From NCBI GenBank assembly GCA_020050835.1, contig JAGVKB010000080.1, positions 1 through 33,652 on the forward strand: a DNA stretch of 33,652 nt, given 5' to 3'. The DNA comes from Candidatus Obscuribacterales bacterium. GTDB taxonomy: Bacteria; Cyanobacteriota; Vampirovibrionia; Obscuribacterales; Obscuribacteraceae. Under the pieces are notes generated by a model. The model had not been told where the DNA came from and made no database searches. It worked only from the letters and a program-made list of their open reading frames with translations. The position numbers and the translations under genes are program-made. Shown here piece by piece: positions 8,598 through 16,963 of the stretch (positions within the stretch are counted from its first letter, which is position 1; each line of letters starts with the position of its first letter).

Positions 8598-8930
8598 ATG
8601 GCACAGAAGAAGAAGGCTAAAGCTAAGCCAAAACCAGCAGCTAGAGCTGCCAAACCAGCAATTGCCCACAAGAAAGTGAGCGTTGCCCGCAAGGCGACCC
8701 GCAAGGCTCCCGTGAAGCACGCCGTCAAGGCCACCAAGGCCACTAAGGCACCGGCAGCACGGTCCGGCGGAGACTATACCAAGTACAGTGGCAAGTTCAC
8801 GGTCAGACTTCCAAAATCGCTGCATCAAGCTCTAGTTGAAAGAGCGGACAAGGAAGGAGTTAGCCTCAATCTGTTCGTCACTAACGCACTCTCCAGAACG
8901 GTGGCAGTACCGGGCAAAGGCAAGAAATAA
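8598..8930 (+). CDS. Histone-H1-like basic tail fused to a HicB-type ribbon-helix-helix domain
   Basis: A 110-residue protein. Residues 1-56 are almost entirely Lys/Ala/Pro/Arg (15 lysines, 4 arginines, KATKATKAP-type repeats), as in the tails of histone H1 and bacterial H1-like proteins. Residues 64-102 (SGKFTVRLPKSLHQALVERA, then EGVSLNLFVTNALSRTV) match the RHH fold of HicB-type antitoxins: a DNA-contacting beta strand, two helices, and the SLN start of the second helix. The ATG at 8598 has AAGGAG at a 6-nt spacing, so the longer upstream frame is rejected. No HicA toxin or HicB N-terminal RNase-like domain is present, so this is not a standard HicAB module. The likely role is nucleoid-associated or regulatory DNA binding, with the tail adding non-specific affinity. 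The gene is monocistronic, closed by a strong terminator. Confidence 0.85.
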   Translation: MAQKKKAKAKPKPAARAAKPAIAHKKVSVARKATRKAPVKHAVKATKATKAPAARSGGDYTKYSGKFTVRLPKSLHQALVERADKEGVSLNLFVTNALSRTVAVPGKGKK

Positions 8931-8945
8931 CTTTCCGGTTCTAAG

Positions 8946-8990
8946 AAAAGGGAGAGGGGCGAACGTCGAGGTTCGCTCCTCTCCCTTTTT
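8946..8990 (+). terminator. Strong intrinsic terminator
   Basis: AAAAGGGAGAGG... pairs with ...CCTCTCCCTTTT as a 19-bp stem with one G·U pair and a 6-nt GTCGAG loop, ending in a T-run. It starts 15 bp after the stop codon of the basic RHH gene and is one of the strongest terminators in the window. Confidence 0.93.
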
Positions 8991-9275
8991 CCGGCGCTCC
9001 AGTTTGCGCCGCTTTCGCTTGCCACCGCCGCTGAAGCCCTGGCGATTGCCTCTACTGATAGTGCCCGCTGTTCCGCACCATCTGTAATGCGGGAGCAATT
9101 TGCAACGATTTGACACCACTCAATTCTTCAGCGGCAAAGCGCCAAGATGAAAATAATTTTACCAGCACCCTCTTCTCAACCTTATATATGTCGCCTTTAA
9201 AGTCGCAGCACAATCGAGCTAGACTTTTGGTTTGATTGCACTCGCCCAATTGGCTCGGGTAGAGCGGAGACATGT

Positions 9276-10454
9276 ATGGTGATCGAAAAAATTCCAGTTC
9301 TTGATTTGCAAAAACAATATGCCGAAATCGGCGCCGATCTCGAAAGGCGTGTCCTGGAGGTCTTGCGCAGCGGCCACTACATTTTGGGTCCGCATTTATC
9401 CCATCTCGAAGCGCTCGTGGCTGATATGTGCAGTTGCACTCATGGCATTGGAGTGGCAAACGGCACCGATGCTTTGATTTTGGCATTATGGGCTTTAGGG
9501 GTCGGGCCGGGCGACGAAGTGATCACTACCCCATTTACATTCGCGGCCACCGCCGAAGCAATCGCACTGCGCGGGGCTAAAGCAGTTTTCGTGGACATAG
9601 ACCCAGCCACCTTCAATCTCAATCCAGACCTGATTGAAGCAGCCGTCACAAAGAAGACAAAAGCAATCTTGCCGGTTCACTTGTATGGACTGCCGGCCGA
9701 CATGGATCGAATAACCGCGATTGCAAACCGCTACAACCTGAAAGTAATTGAAGATAACGCACAGGCAATCGGAGCGCTTTACAAGCAAAAACCGACCGGC
9801 GCTCTGTCGAACGCCGCCTGTATCAGCTTTTATCCGACCAAGAACCTGGGAGCCTGTGGCGACGCCGGTATGATCGTCACAAATAATCCGGAGACAGCCG
9901 AACGGCTTAAGGTTCTGCGAGCTCACGGTATGCGTACGCGCTACTATCATGACGAGCTGGGGGTCAATAGCCGCCTTGACGAGCTGCAAGCGGTCGCCCT
10001 TTTGACCAAATTGCCTTACCTGCCCACTTGGAATGAAAAGCGCCGCCAGGTCGCCGCCTGGTATGCCGAAGCGCTTGCGGACTGTCCGAATTTGAGATTG
10101 CCCAGCCTGCCAGTTTACGCTACGCCGGTCTGGCATCAATACACAGTCTGCGTTCTCGGCAATAAGAACGAGCTGCGGGACGAGCTGCAGCAGCAACTGG
10201 CTGCCGAAGGGATAGGCTCGATGTGCTATTACCCGGTGCCACTGCACCGGCAGAAGGCCTTTAGCGATCTTGGTTATGGACCGGGCAGCTTCCCGGCAGC
10301 CGAAATGGTATCGCAGCAAGTGCTGTCTCTGCCGATGTATCCGGAGTTGGAGGCAGCCCAGGTAAACCGCGTCGCCTCAGCAATCAAGCGCTTCATGCAA
10401 GCTCGGACAGCGATCTCGGTACCAACTACGACTGCGCCACCCGTTTTTGGTTAG
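9276..10454 (+). CDS. DegT/DnrJ/EryC1/StrS-family sugar aminotransferase
   Basis: A PLP-dependent aminotransferase (392 residues) of the family that aminates 3-keto or 4-keto nucleotide-sugars for surface glycans. Evidence: N-terminal IPVLDLQKQY and the FILGPHL-like YILGPHL, then GVANGTDALILAL, GDEVITTPFTFAATAEAI, HLYGLPADMD, and the Schiff-base lysine Lys189 in SFYPTKNLGACGDAG. LDELQAVAL and HQYTV follow in family order. The ATG at 9276 has GGAGA 5 nt upstream. The next gene encodes a hexapeptide-repeat acyltransferase starting 7 nt after this stop. That pairing is familiar from WbpE/WbpD-type pathways, which make N-acylated diamino sugars. The exact sugar is not determined. The C-terminus is slightly extended with a Thr/Pro-rich tail. 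Confidence 0.92.
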   Translation: MVIEKIPVLDLQKQYAEIGADLERRVLEVLRSGHYILGPHLSHLEALVADMCSCTHGIGVANGTDALILALWALGVGPGDEVITTPFTFAATAEAIALRGAKAVFVDIDPATFNLNPDLIEAAVTKKTKAILPVHLYGLPADMDRITAIANRYNLKVIEDNAQAIGALYKQKPTGALSNAACISFYPTKNLGACGDAGMIVTNNPETAERLKVLRAHGMRTRYYHDELGVNSRLDELQAVALLTKLPYLPTWNEKRRQVAAWYAEALADCPNLRLPSLPVYATPVWHQYTVCVLGNKNELRDELQQQLAAEGIGSMCYYPVPLHRQKAFSDLGYGPGSFPAAEMVSQQVLSLPMYPELEAAQVNRVASAIKRFMQARTAISVPTTTAPPVFG

Positions 10455-10461
10455 AAAGAAG

Positions 10462-11241
10462 ATGAAATCGGACTTGGATCACCAGCAACCCGGCGTTTCA
10501 GCCGACGCAAGAATCGGCACCGGCGCAGAGATTGCTCACGATGCGTTTATCGCTGCCGGAGTAGTACTGGAAGCGAACGTCAAGATCGAACCGGGCGTCG
10601 TAATTTACGAAAATGTTCGAATCGGAGCCGGCTCCTACATCGGCGCGCAATGCATCCTGGGTGAACGTTTGAGCGGCTTTAGAAAGGACGCCGCCTACGA
10701 GAACCCGACGCTTTCAATCGGGGCGAACAGCACTATTCGCTCCGGTACGATCATCTATGCCGGTTGCACAACCGGCATAGACTTCCAAACCGGTCACCGG
10801 GCGGTCATACGCGAGTACAGTCATTTCGGCGACAACTGCGCCTTCGGCACTCTCTCTCAATCGGACGGACAGATCAAAGTCGGCAACAACTGCCGCTTTC
10901 ACAACAACGTATTCATCGCGACCTATACCACAATCGAAGATGACGTGCACTTCTATCCGATGGCGTGCACGACCGACAGCTTGCATCCACCCTGCCAAAA
11001 GGGCAGAGAGGGCCCATATCTGGAATCCGGTGCCATTATCGGAGCAAGAGTTCTGCTCTTGCCCAGGGTCAGAATCGGCCGGGGCGCGATTGTAGCCGGC
11101 GGCTCGGTGGTATCACACGACGTGCCACCTAACATGGTGGCGGCTGGAGTACCAGCGAAAATCATCAAGAACAGGGCAGACGTGCGTTGCCATCTCGAAG
11201 ACCGACCGGCTTACGAAGTCGCCTTCGAATCGGAGTCTTAA
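10462..11241 (+). CDS. Left-handed beta-helix (hexapeptide-repeat) acyltransferase
   Basis: A 259-residue trimeric-type acyltransferase with many [LIV]-G-x4 hexapeptides from about residue 18 to 235, for example IGTGAEI, VIYENVRIGAGSYIGAQCILG, FIATYTTIEDDVHFYPMAC and VRIGRGAIVAGGSVVSHDVPP, ending in the typical AAGVPAKIIK capping motif. The likely reaction is acyl (often acetyl) transfer to the amino group made by the preceding aminotransferase. The frame opens with a TTG at 10447 overlapping the previous gene. I prefer the ATG at 10462, 7 nt after that stop; the SD is weak (AAAGAAG), consistent with coupled translation. Acyl donor and sugar are inferred from context only. Confidence 0.85.
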   Translation: MKSDLDHQQPGVSADARIGTGAEIAHDAFIAAGVVLEANVKIEPGVVIYENVRIGAGSYIGAQCILGERLSGFRKDAAYENPTLSIGANSTIRSGTIIYAGCTTGIDFQTGHRAVIREYSHFGDNCAFGTLSQSDGQIKVGNNCRFHNNVFIATYTTIEDDVHFYPMACTTDSLHPPCQKGREGPYLESGAIIGARVLLLPRVRIGRGAIVAGGSVVSHDVPPNMVAAGVPAKIIKNRADVRCHLEDRPAYEVAFESES

Positions 11242-11248
11242 GTCAGCG

Positions 11249-13696
11249 ATGCAGAGCGGACCGACCCTGACGAGCGACTCGTTAGGCACTACCAGTAACA
11301 CCGAACAGTCGTCCGGCAAGCAACTATTCGGACACTCTGCCAGCGCGTGGGTTGCTTTCGGGGTGATTATCGCCTGCACCGTCGCTGTCTATCTTCCCAT
11401 TCTGTTCAATTTCTTCTCGGGCGACGACTTCGTTCATCTCACCTGGCTGACCGAAGCCGTGAAGAATCCTGAGTTGATCTGGCGGAACTTTCACAGCTCC
11501 TGGCTGGACGGCACAACTACTCGATTTTACCGCCCGCTGATCTCGGTCTTCATGGTGACTGACTACTTGCTGTGGCACGACAACGGGCTCGGCTTTCACA
11601 TAACCAATCTCGCCTTTCATATCGCCGGCTCGATCTTCCTATTTTTGATCTTGTCCGATTTCGGAGGGCAACGTCCGGAGCCCGCAGCTCCTGAGGCTAA
11701 GTGTACTTTGGCCTGGCCGCTGGCTGCCGCTTTGCTTTTTGCGCTCTATCCGCTCCATCCGGAAGCGGTTTCATGGATAACCGGCCGGGTCGATGCAATC
11801 GTCACGGCTTTCGCGCTCTGCTCATTCTGGTGCTATATCAACTGGCGCAAGCAGAACAAGGCTGTCTGGTTTGTCTTAACCGTCATCACTATGGCGCTAG
11901 CGCTCTTATCGAAAGAGATGGCTGTCACGCTGCCGCCTCTGTTTCTAATCTGGGAGTTTTTCCTGGGCAAGAATTCCGGAGCGCCTCTGGTTGTGCGCTC
12001 GGTCAAAGCCTCTTTGCCGACCACATTCTTCTGGCTTTTCTTGGCGGTCTACTTTGTTCTGCGCCGATTCGCGCTTGGAACATTCGTCGGCGGCTATGAC
12101 GATTCACTCTTTTTCGTGGCTAACTGGCGTCTCTTCCTGGGAGGGTGGCTCCACGGGTTGAGAATGCTCTTAGTTCCGGTCAACCAGGAGTTGATGGGAG
12201 CGCATCATCCGCTCACCAAACTCTGGGAGATTGCAATTGTAAGCTCTATAATCCTGACCGGCGTTAGCCTGGTTAGAACTCGTCGGCAGTCGCTGCCTTT
12301 TTTCTTCATCATCTCTTGGCTGGCACTATCGCTAGTGCCGGTCTACAAGATCTTTGCCGTAGCAGATGATCTCGAAGGCAGCCGCCTGGCTTATCTTGCT
12401 ACCGCGCCGCTGTGCGCTCTGGTCACGCTCGGCTTCGCAGACAGCGCCCGCGGCCGTGGCGCCAAAGTTTTGAATGCGCTTTCGTGGTGCGTCACCTTAA
12501 CTCTCCTGGCAGGCGCTGCCGGCGTCTTGTGGAACAACAACCAAGCCTGGCGCCAGGCCGGTCTCGAATCGAATTTGATTCGCACCGAGCTCGATACACT
12601 TTACCGCTCGATTGAAGGCGATCCGCAAGTAATGCTGACCGGGCTGCCTGACAATGTTCATGGCGCCTATATCTGTCGTAATGCGATCGTCGGTATGACC
12701 CATCAGCCGCAGATGTCGCGCACGGTCAACAATTGTCTGATGGTCGGACAGATTGAGCCGATCCTGCCCTTTGGCTATTTGAAAGAATCGATTGAAAAGA
12801 ACAATGACAAAGTAAAAATCTTCCGCTGGACCAACGATTCGCACAAGTTCATCCCGACAGCAATCGAGCAAAATGCAGGCACCGAGCTCTATCCAAGCTG
12901 GCGGGCACAAAATTTGAAGGCTGTGCTCAAAACCGACCCGGCCTATCCGGCCGGTCTTAAATGGCAGGAAGACGGCAGCTTGAAAGCCAGCGGCGGGCAA
13001 GGACCGAAGGACCGACCGCAGATTCTCATTGACTTGAATGGATTCCCCTGCTGGAAAGTCGACTTCGTCGCTGTCAAACTGTCGGTAGAGTCACAATCCG
13101 GCAGCCCGGAAGCAAATGCCGGCTGCGATCTGCTTTACGCCAACGACTTGAATCCAGCCTTCGAGCTGCGTCGACGCCTGCACATGCCGGTTTCGCCCGG
13201 CGACAATATGCTGATCTTTCCTTTGCGTGGTTTGCCGGAATGGGCGCTCGGCGGAGATTGTCGAGCCTTAAAACTATTGCTGCCATTGCGCTCTACCGTA
13301 TCTTTAAAATCAGTCTCCTTATTGTCGCCAGAAAGTATAATGCCGCGCCTCAGCTTCCCTAACTCCGGTTATCTTGGCAGCAAGGGATTCGTGCACCTAT
13401 CACCGCAATCGCCGGCGCAAGAGCTCAAATTCGACAGCAGCGCCGTGCCTGGCGCAGCGCGCCTGACACTCGAGCTAACGCGCCCCAATCTTACATTTGA
13501 AAGTCAGAACTCGAGCGCGCCCAGTCAAGTGCTCCTGAAGCGGCTCGACTGTAATACCACCGCTGGTACTATGCTCCTCAAGCGCGAGCAATTCCCAGCC
13601 GCCGGTATCTACGAAATCAGGCTGCGCGCGCTGGACCGCTACGGTTCACCGGTCGGGGTGGCTGGCGATCACATCGTTATTTCGGTAGACTCTTAG
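11249..13696 (+). CDS. Large polytopic GT-C-type glycosyltransferase-like membrane protein
   Basis: An 815-residue protein. The N-terminal half has about ten hydrophobic segments. A GDDF motif (58-61) follows the first one, the acidic first-loop signature of GT-C glycosyltransferases of the PMT/ArnT/TMTC type, which use polyprenyl-phosphate sugars on the outer face of the membrane. HPEAVSWITGRVDAIVTAF and LALLSKEMAVTLPPLFLIWEF resemble the conserved TMTC/PMT-like core. The C-terminal half (about 440-815) is soluble and presumably periplasmic, with no domain I recognise. The ATG lies 7 nt after the acyltransferase stop. It may assemble the amino-sugar made by the two upstream enzymes onto lipid carrier or protein; donor and acceptor are unknown. 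Confidence 0.75.
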   Translation: MQSGPTLTSDSLGTTSNTEQSSGKQLFGHSASAWVAFGVIIACTVAVYLPILFNFFSGDDFVHLTWLTEAVKNPELIWRNFHSSWLDGTTTRFYRPLISVFMVTDYLLWHDNGLGFHITNLAFHIAGSIFLFLILSDFGGQRPEPAAPEAKCTLAWPLAAALLFALYPLHPEAVSWITGRVDAIVTAFALCSFWCYINWRKQNKAVWFVLTVITMALALLSKEMAVTLPPLFLIWEFFLGKNSGAPLVVRSVKASLPTTFFWLFLAVYFVLRRFALGTFVGGYDDSLFFVANWRLFLGGWLHGLRMLLVPVNQELMGAHHPLTKLWEIAIVSSIILTGVSLVRTRRQSLPFFFIISWLALSLVPVYKIFAVADDLEGSRLAYLATAPLCALVTLGFADSARGRGAKVLNALSWCVTLTLLAGAAGVLWNNNQAWRQAGLESNLIRTELDTLYRSIEGDPQVMLTGLPDNVHGAYICRNAIVGMTHQPQMSRTVNNCLMVGQIEPILPFGYLKESIEKNNDKVKIFRWTNDSHKFIPTAIEQNAGTELYPSWRAQNLKAVLKTDPAYPAGLKWQEDGSLKASGGQGPKDRPQILIDLNGFPCWKVDFVAVKLSVESQSGSPEANAGCDLLYANDLNPAFELRRRLHMPVSPGDNMLIFPLRGLPEWALGGDCRALKLLLPLRSTVSLKSVSLLSPESIMPRLSFPNSGYLGSKGFVHLSPQSPAQELKFDSSAVPGAARLTLELTRPNLTFESQNSSAPSQVLLKRLDCNTTAGTMLLKREQFPAAGIYEIRLRALDRYGSPVGVAGDHIVISVDS

Positions 13697-13726
13697 TGTC
13701 AGCAAAGGAGTCTGGAGCGTCGTCAA

Positions 13727-14104
13727 ATGCCAAATGCATCGCGCAGCTTTTCTTCGAGTCTGATTGGCCAGCGCCTGATTGAGGCGGGTTACCTGACCGA
13801 CTTGCAATTGAAAGAAGCGCTGGCGGCTCAAGTGGAGACCGGACTGTTGCTGGGAGAAGTGTGCATGCTGAAAGGCTGGCTGACTTATCCACAGGTCAAA
13901 GAATGCCTGCCGACTTTACGCAGCAAGCTGGGTGAGAAGTTGCTGGCTTTGGGCTACATAACGATCGAGCAGCTTTGGCTGGCCTTGTTCGAGCAGCGCC
14001 AGACCGGCGTCAGGCTCGGAGCGATCCTGGTTGACAGAGGCTGGGTAGACCGCGCCGTGCTTGATACGGTACTGCCAGCTCCGGCAAGAATCACCCCGAG
14101 CTAA
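13727..14104 (+). CDS. Stand-alone tandem MshEN-domain protein (predicted c-di-GMP receptor)
   Basis: A 125-residue protein made almost wholly of two MshEN modules (T2SS ATPase N-terminal type). Each fits two 24-residue motifs of the form RLGxxLxxxGxLxxxxLxxxLxxQ joined by five residues: motif 1 at 12-35, spacer 36-40, motif 2 at 41-64; motif 3 at 67-90, spacer 91-95 (RQTGV), motif 4 from 96. MshEN domains are established high-affinity c-di-GMP binders. Here the leading Arg is Leu in motifs 1 and 2, Lys in motif 3 and Arg in motif 4, so the second module is the better candidate binder. No ATPase domain is attached. The ATG at 13727 has GGAG at a 9-nt spacing. The gene is 30 bp downstream of the GT-C gene, so it may couple c-di-GMP to surface-glycan output. 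Its TAA overlaps the convergent selB TAG. Confidence 0.82.
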   Translation: MPNASRSFSSSLIGQRLIEAGYLTDLQLKEALAAQVETGLLLGEVCMLKGWLTYPQVKECLPTLRSKLGEKLLALGYITIEQLWLALFEQRQTGVRLGAILVDRGWVDRAVLDTVLPAPARITPS

Positions 14105-16044
14105 CTTAAGTCAGCCGGCAAAACCAAGAGCGCGCGCCCCTCGGCCAGGCGGCGGGTGATCTTTCTGTCGTCAAAATAGGCCAGCAGAGCCATCGCATAC
14201 TTCCTCGTCGTGCCCAGCCCCTCCTTGAACTCGCTGGGAGAGATCTGCTTCTTCTCCTGCCATAGCTTGGCGATCACCCGATGGGCTTTCAAAATGGTCT
14301 GACTGGAGGCGGCAAATTCGTAGTCGACGAGAGCGGCGCGGGATGAGCGGACCATCTGTTCGAGCGCCGCTTTTACTTCTTTAGAAGATCTCCTCGATTG
14401 TTTGGCGATCTCTTCGATCTCCAGGCAAAGATGCTCACTTAAAATACGCTCGATCTCATTGCACAGAGCATCTTGCGCCGGAGAAGAGGCGACAACGTCC
14501 TTGCCTTTAAGCGTCAACTTATCGGCCTGCCGTACGACTGCCCCCGATTCCTCCAGCTCTTGCACCAACGCTTGAAAGGCCGAGCGCTCCGCCACCGGCA
14601 TCACTTTTACCTTGAGATTCTCCAGCGGCATAAACGGCTTTTCGTGCGCCGTTTCCTTTTCTTTGACGAAGCGGGCAATCTCATTCAAAGCCTTTTGACG
14701 GAGCTCGGCATGAAACGCTTTCGGCAAGAGTAGATCACCGAGCCGGACCAACAAGCCAGCGCCTACTAGTCGGTTTACAGTCTCACTCCTGACCGAAGTA
14801 GGCAAAAGCTTATCCAGTTGTCCGTAATGAACCATCTTCTGCGGCGATGCTTGAACATAAGCGACGGCTGCAGCCGCAAAATCACCCTTCAGAAACAGTT
14901 GAAAGGACTCCTTGATCTTGGCACGCGTCAGCCAACGAGGCTGATCTCGCATCGCGATGGTCCCACCATAGATAGCATCATCACTCAGTCTGACAACGAA
15001 TCGATCCTGAGCTTCGGCGACTGCCGGATCGAAAAGTCCGAGTGCCGCCATCGCTTCTGCGCCCCGACGCAAGCTGCAGTCTTGCTCGCGGCTAATCGGC
15101 TCGATCCAGCGAATGCGCCCGTGACATTCCGCAGTGCCGTGATAGAAGCGAACCGGTTGACCGCTCAGGTTTTCAATCTCGCTTGACTTAAAGCTTTCCG
15201 GCAATCTCACGAGATGGACGAGCAAGAGATTTGTTGGCGCCAGCGGCTCGCCTAAGACAACATGACCTCGGCTCAAGGCTGCATCATCCTTCACGACCAG
15301 ATTGCAAGCCAATCGCTGGCCGGCATTTGCCTTCTCGAGCGAGAGTCCGAAGGTTTCAAGTCGCCGAACGCGCGCGCTGATTCCACCCGGTTCCAGGAAG
15401 ACTTGCTCGCCTACCTGCAGCCCCCCCCGCACCAGAGTGCCTGTAATCACAGTGCCAAAGCCTGTCTTGCTAAAGACTCGGTCGACCGGCAGGAAAGCTG
15501 CCCCGCTGCGCGACCGCGCGGTCAGCTTGCGCAGACTTTCAGCCAGCACCGTTTTTAACCGCTCGAGACCAGCGCCGGTTACACTCGAGACCGGCACTAC
15601 ATCCATAATCTCTATTCCTTCCTCGGCAAGAAGCTCCCGGGTCTGCTGCTCGACAATCTGGGCAAGCTCCTCGTCGACTAAGTCAATCTTTGTGACCGCC
15701 ACCAGCGCAGCTTTGATGCCTAGTAATCCGAGAATTCGCACGTGCTCCAGTGTTTGCGGCATCGGACCTTCATCGGCCGCGACTACCAGGAGCGAAAGTT
15801 CGATTCCGCCCACACCGGCCAGCATATTCTTGAGAAACTTGCCGTGCCCAGGCACATCGATCAAGCCGATCACCAGCCCATCTGGCAGCTTCAGATGGGC
15901 AAACCCGAGATCGGTTGTCATTCCGCGCTCTTTTTCCTCTTTGAGCCTGTCCGGGTCGATTCCGGTCAAGGCTTTCAGCAGGCTGGTCTTGCCATGATCC
16001 ACGTGACCAGCGGTTGCCAGAGTGAAGTAGCTGTTGTCGGTCAT
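14101..16044 (-). CDS. selB: Selenocysteine-specific elongation factor SelB
   Basis: A 647-residue translational GTPase that delivers Sec-tRNA to UGA codons marked by a SECIS element. The G domain has GHVDHGKT (13-20), the MTTDLGFA switch I segment with SelB-type spacing, DVPGHGKF (G3), TKIDL (G4) and an SSVTG G5. Beta-barrel domains follow (DRVFSKTGFGTVITGTLVRGGL). The C-terminus carries winged-helix modules, ending in ISPSEFKEGLGTTRKYAMALLAYFD, the hallmark SelB SECIS-binding helix that separates it from EF-Tu. The ATG has GGAG 9 nt upstream. Neither selA, selD nor tRNA-Sec is in the window. It is convergent with the MshEN gene and divergent from dedA. Confidence 0.95.
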   Translation of the reverse strand: MTDNSYFTLATAGHVDHGKTSLLKALTGIDPDRLKEEKERGMTTDLGFAHLKLPDGLVIGLIDVPGHGKFLKNMLAGVGGIELSLLVVAADEGPMPQTLEHVRILGLLGIKAALVAVTKIDLVDEELAQIVEQQTRELLAEEGIEIMDVVPVSSVTGAGLERLKTVLAESLRKLTARSRSGAAFLPVDRVFSKTGFGTVITGTLVRGGLQVGEQVFLEPGGISARVRRLETFGLSLEKANAGQRLACNLVVKDDAALSRGHVVLGEPLAPTNLLLVHLVRLPESFKSSEIENLSGQPVRFYHGTAECHGRIRWIEPISREQDCSLRRGAEAMAALGLFDPAVAEAQDRFVVRLSDDAIYGGTIAMRDQPRWLTRAKIKESFQLFLKGDFAAAAVAYVQASPQKMVHYGQLDKLLPTSVRSETVNRLVGAGLLVRLGDLLLPKAFHAELRQKALNEIARFVKEKETAHEKPFMPLENLKVKVMPVAERSAFQALVQELEESGAVVRQADKLTLKGKDVVASSPAQDALCNEIERILSEHLCLEIEEIAKQSRRSSKEVKAALEQMVRSSRAALVDYEFAASSQTILKAHRVIAKLWQEKKQISPSEFKEGLGTTRKYAMALLAYFDDRKITRRLAEGRALLVLPADLS

Positions 16045-16249
16045 CTGCGCACGCTCCGAGCAAGGCTGGTGAAACTCAGGTCTAGCTCCGTTTCAGCTGG
16101 CACACCAGCCACCAACGACAGCCGGTTGTCACATCTTTTTGGTTTCTCTCCAGCCGGAGTGAGACGCACCTAATATATCAACCCAGTCAGCTCTCTGGGA
16201 GCGGCGGGAAAGAGAACGATCATTTATTTAGCTTACTTTTGCTGTAGTT

Positions 16250-16280
16250 TTGCCCTTTGGCGACTTTCAGACGGTAGAAT
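16250..16280 (+). promoter_or_regulatory. Weak candidate promoter for dedA
   Basis: TTGCCC (16250-16255) and TAGAAT (16275-16280) are separated by 19 bp, wider than optimal. A 10-bp palindrome TTGTTAACAA (16287-16296) lies just downstream and could be an operator. The call rests on consensus similarity only. Confidence 0.35.
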
Positions 16281-16319
16281 TTCCGGTTGTTAACAAGAGT
16301 CCAGAAGAAGAGGCCATCC

Positions 16320-16931
16320 GTGATACACGAACTGATCGATCCAATCCTACAGATGATTAAGGACACCGTTGCCAATTGGGGCTACGGCGGAATTGTGGTA
16401 ATGATGGCGATTGAATCCGCTAACATCCCGTTGCCAAGTGAAGCGATCATGCCGACCGCCGGCATTCTCGTGCAACAAGGCAAGATGAACATTCATTTGG
16501 CCGCTTTGGCCGGTGCAATCGGTTGCTTGATCGGATCTATTCCGTCTTACTTCCTCGGACTCTGGGGCGGCAGACCGATTGTAGAGAAGTACGGTCGCCT
16601 TCTATTGCTCAAGCCAAAGGACCTGGAGATGGCAGACCGCTGGGTGGACAGATATGGGGATCTCACCTTTTTGATCTGCCGGATGCTGCCTGTGGTTCGG
16701 ACCTTCATCTCCTTTCCAGCCGGCGTTTTAAAAGCTCACTTCCTGATGTTCTGCCTGTTCACCTTCGTAGGCTCGCTGGCATGGTGCTACTTCCTGACCT
16801 ATGTCGGAGTGAAGTTTGGCGAAAACATGCAGATGTTTGTTGACTTGTGGCACAAGTTTGATCTGGCGATCGTGCTGGTGGTCCTGGCCGGACTCGGATT
16901 CTACGTCTATCATCATCTCAAGCAAGACTAG
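16320..16931 (+). CDS. DedA-family membrane protein
   Basis: A 203-residue inner-membrane protein of the DedA (SNARE-associated/VTT) family, whose members flip undecaprenyl phosphate or phospholipids and support envelope integrity. Signatures: WGYGGIVVMMAIESANIPLPSEAIMP (the E-x-x-x-P-x-P-S/G-E re-entrant loop), GAIGCLIGSIPSYFLGLWGGRPIVEKYG, and the ICRMLPVVRTFISFPAGVLK arginine-containing motif, then two C-terminal TM segments. The frame begins at a TTG (16287). The GTG at 16320 is chosen because GAGG lies 6 nt upstream and the resulting N-terminus matches the family. A short hairpin-capable GGCATCACCGGTGGTGCC overlaps the stop. Confidence 0.9.
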   Translation: MIHELIDPILQMIKDTVANWGYGGIVVMMAIESANIPLPSEAIMPTAGILVQQGKMNIHLAALAGAIGCLIGSIPSYFLGLWGGRPIVEKYGRLLLLKPKDLEMADRWVDRYGDLTFLICRMLPVVRTFISFPAGVLKAHFLMFCLFTFVGSLAWCYFLTYVGVKFGENMQMFVDLWHKFDLAIVLVVLAGLGFYVYHHLKQD

Positions 16932-16963
16932 GCATCACCGGTGGTGCCCGACCCGGCAAGCAG

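Noticed and set aside
8225-8743. 172-codon minus-strand frame antisense to the H1-tail gene
   Set aside because: Its hydrophobic Ala/Leu-rich N-terminus is just the antisense of Lys/Ala codons; the sense gene has a perfect SD and terminator.
9052-9486. 144-codon minus-strand frame across the aminotransferase start
   Set aside because: It overlaps a confident gene and has no family signal.
9495-10319. 274-codon minus-strand frame inside the aminotransferase gene
   Set aside because: A long antisense shadow of a PLP enzyme with an intact catalytic motif set on the plus strand.
15302-15997. 231-codon plus-strand frame inside selB
   Set aside because: Antisense of the SelB G domain; its Ser/Pro-rich composition is typical of a shadow frame.
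16931-16948. GGCATCACCGGTGGTGCC as a terminator between dedA and the RHH gene
   Set aside because: It is nearly palindromic with almost no loop and no T-run, so it is too weak to list as a terminator.
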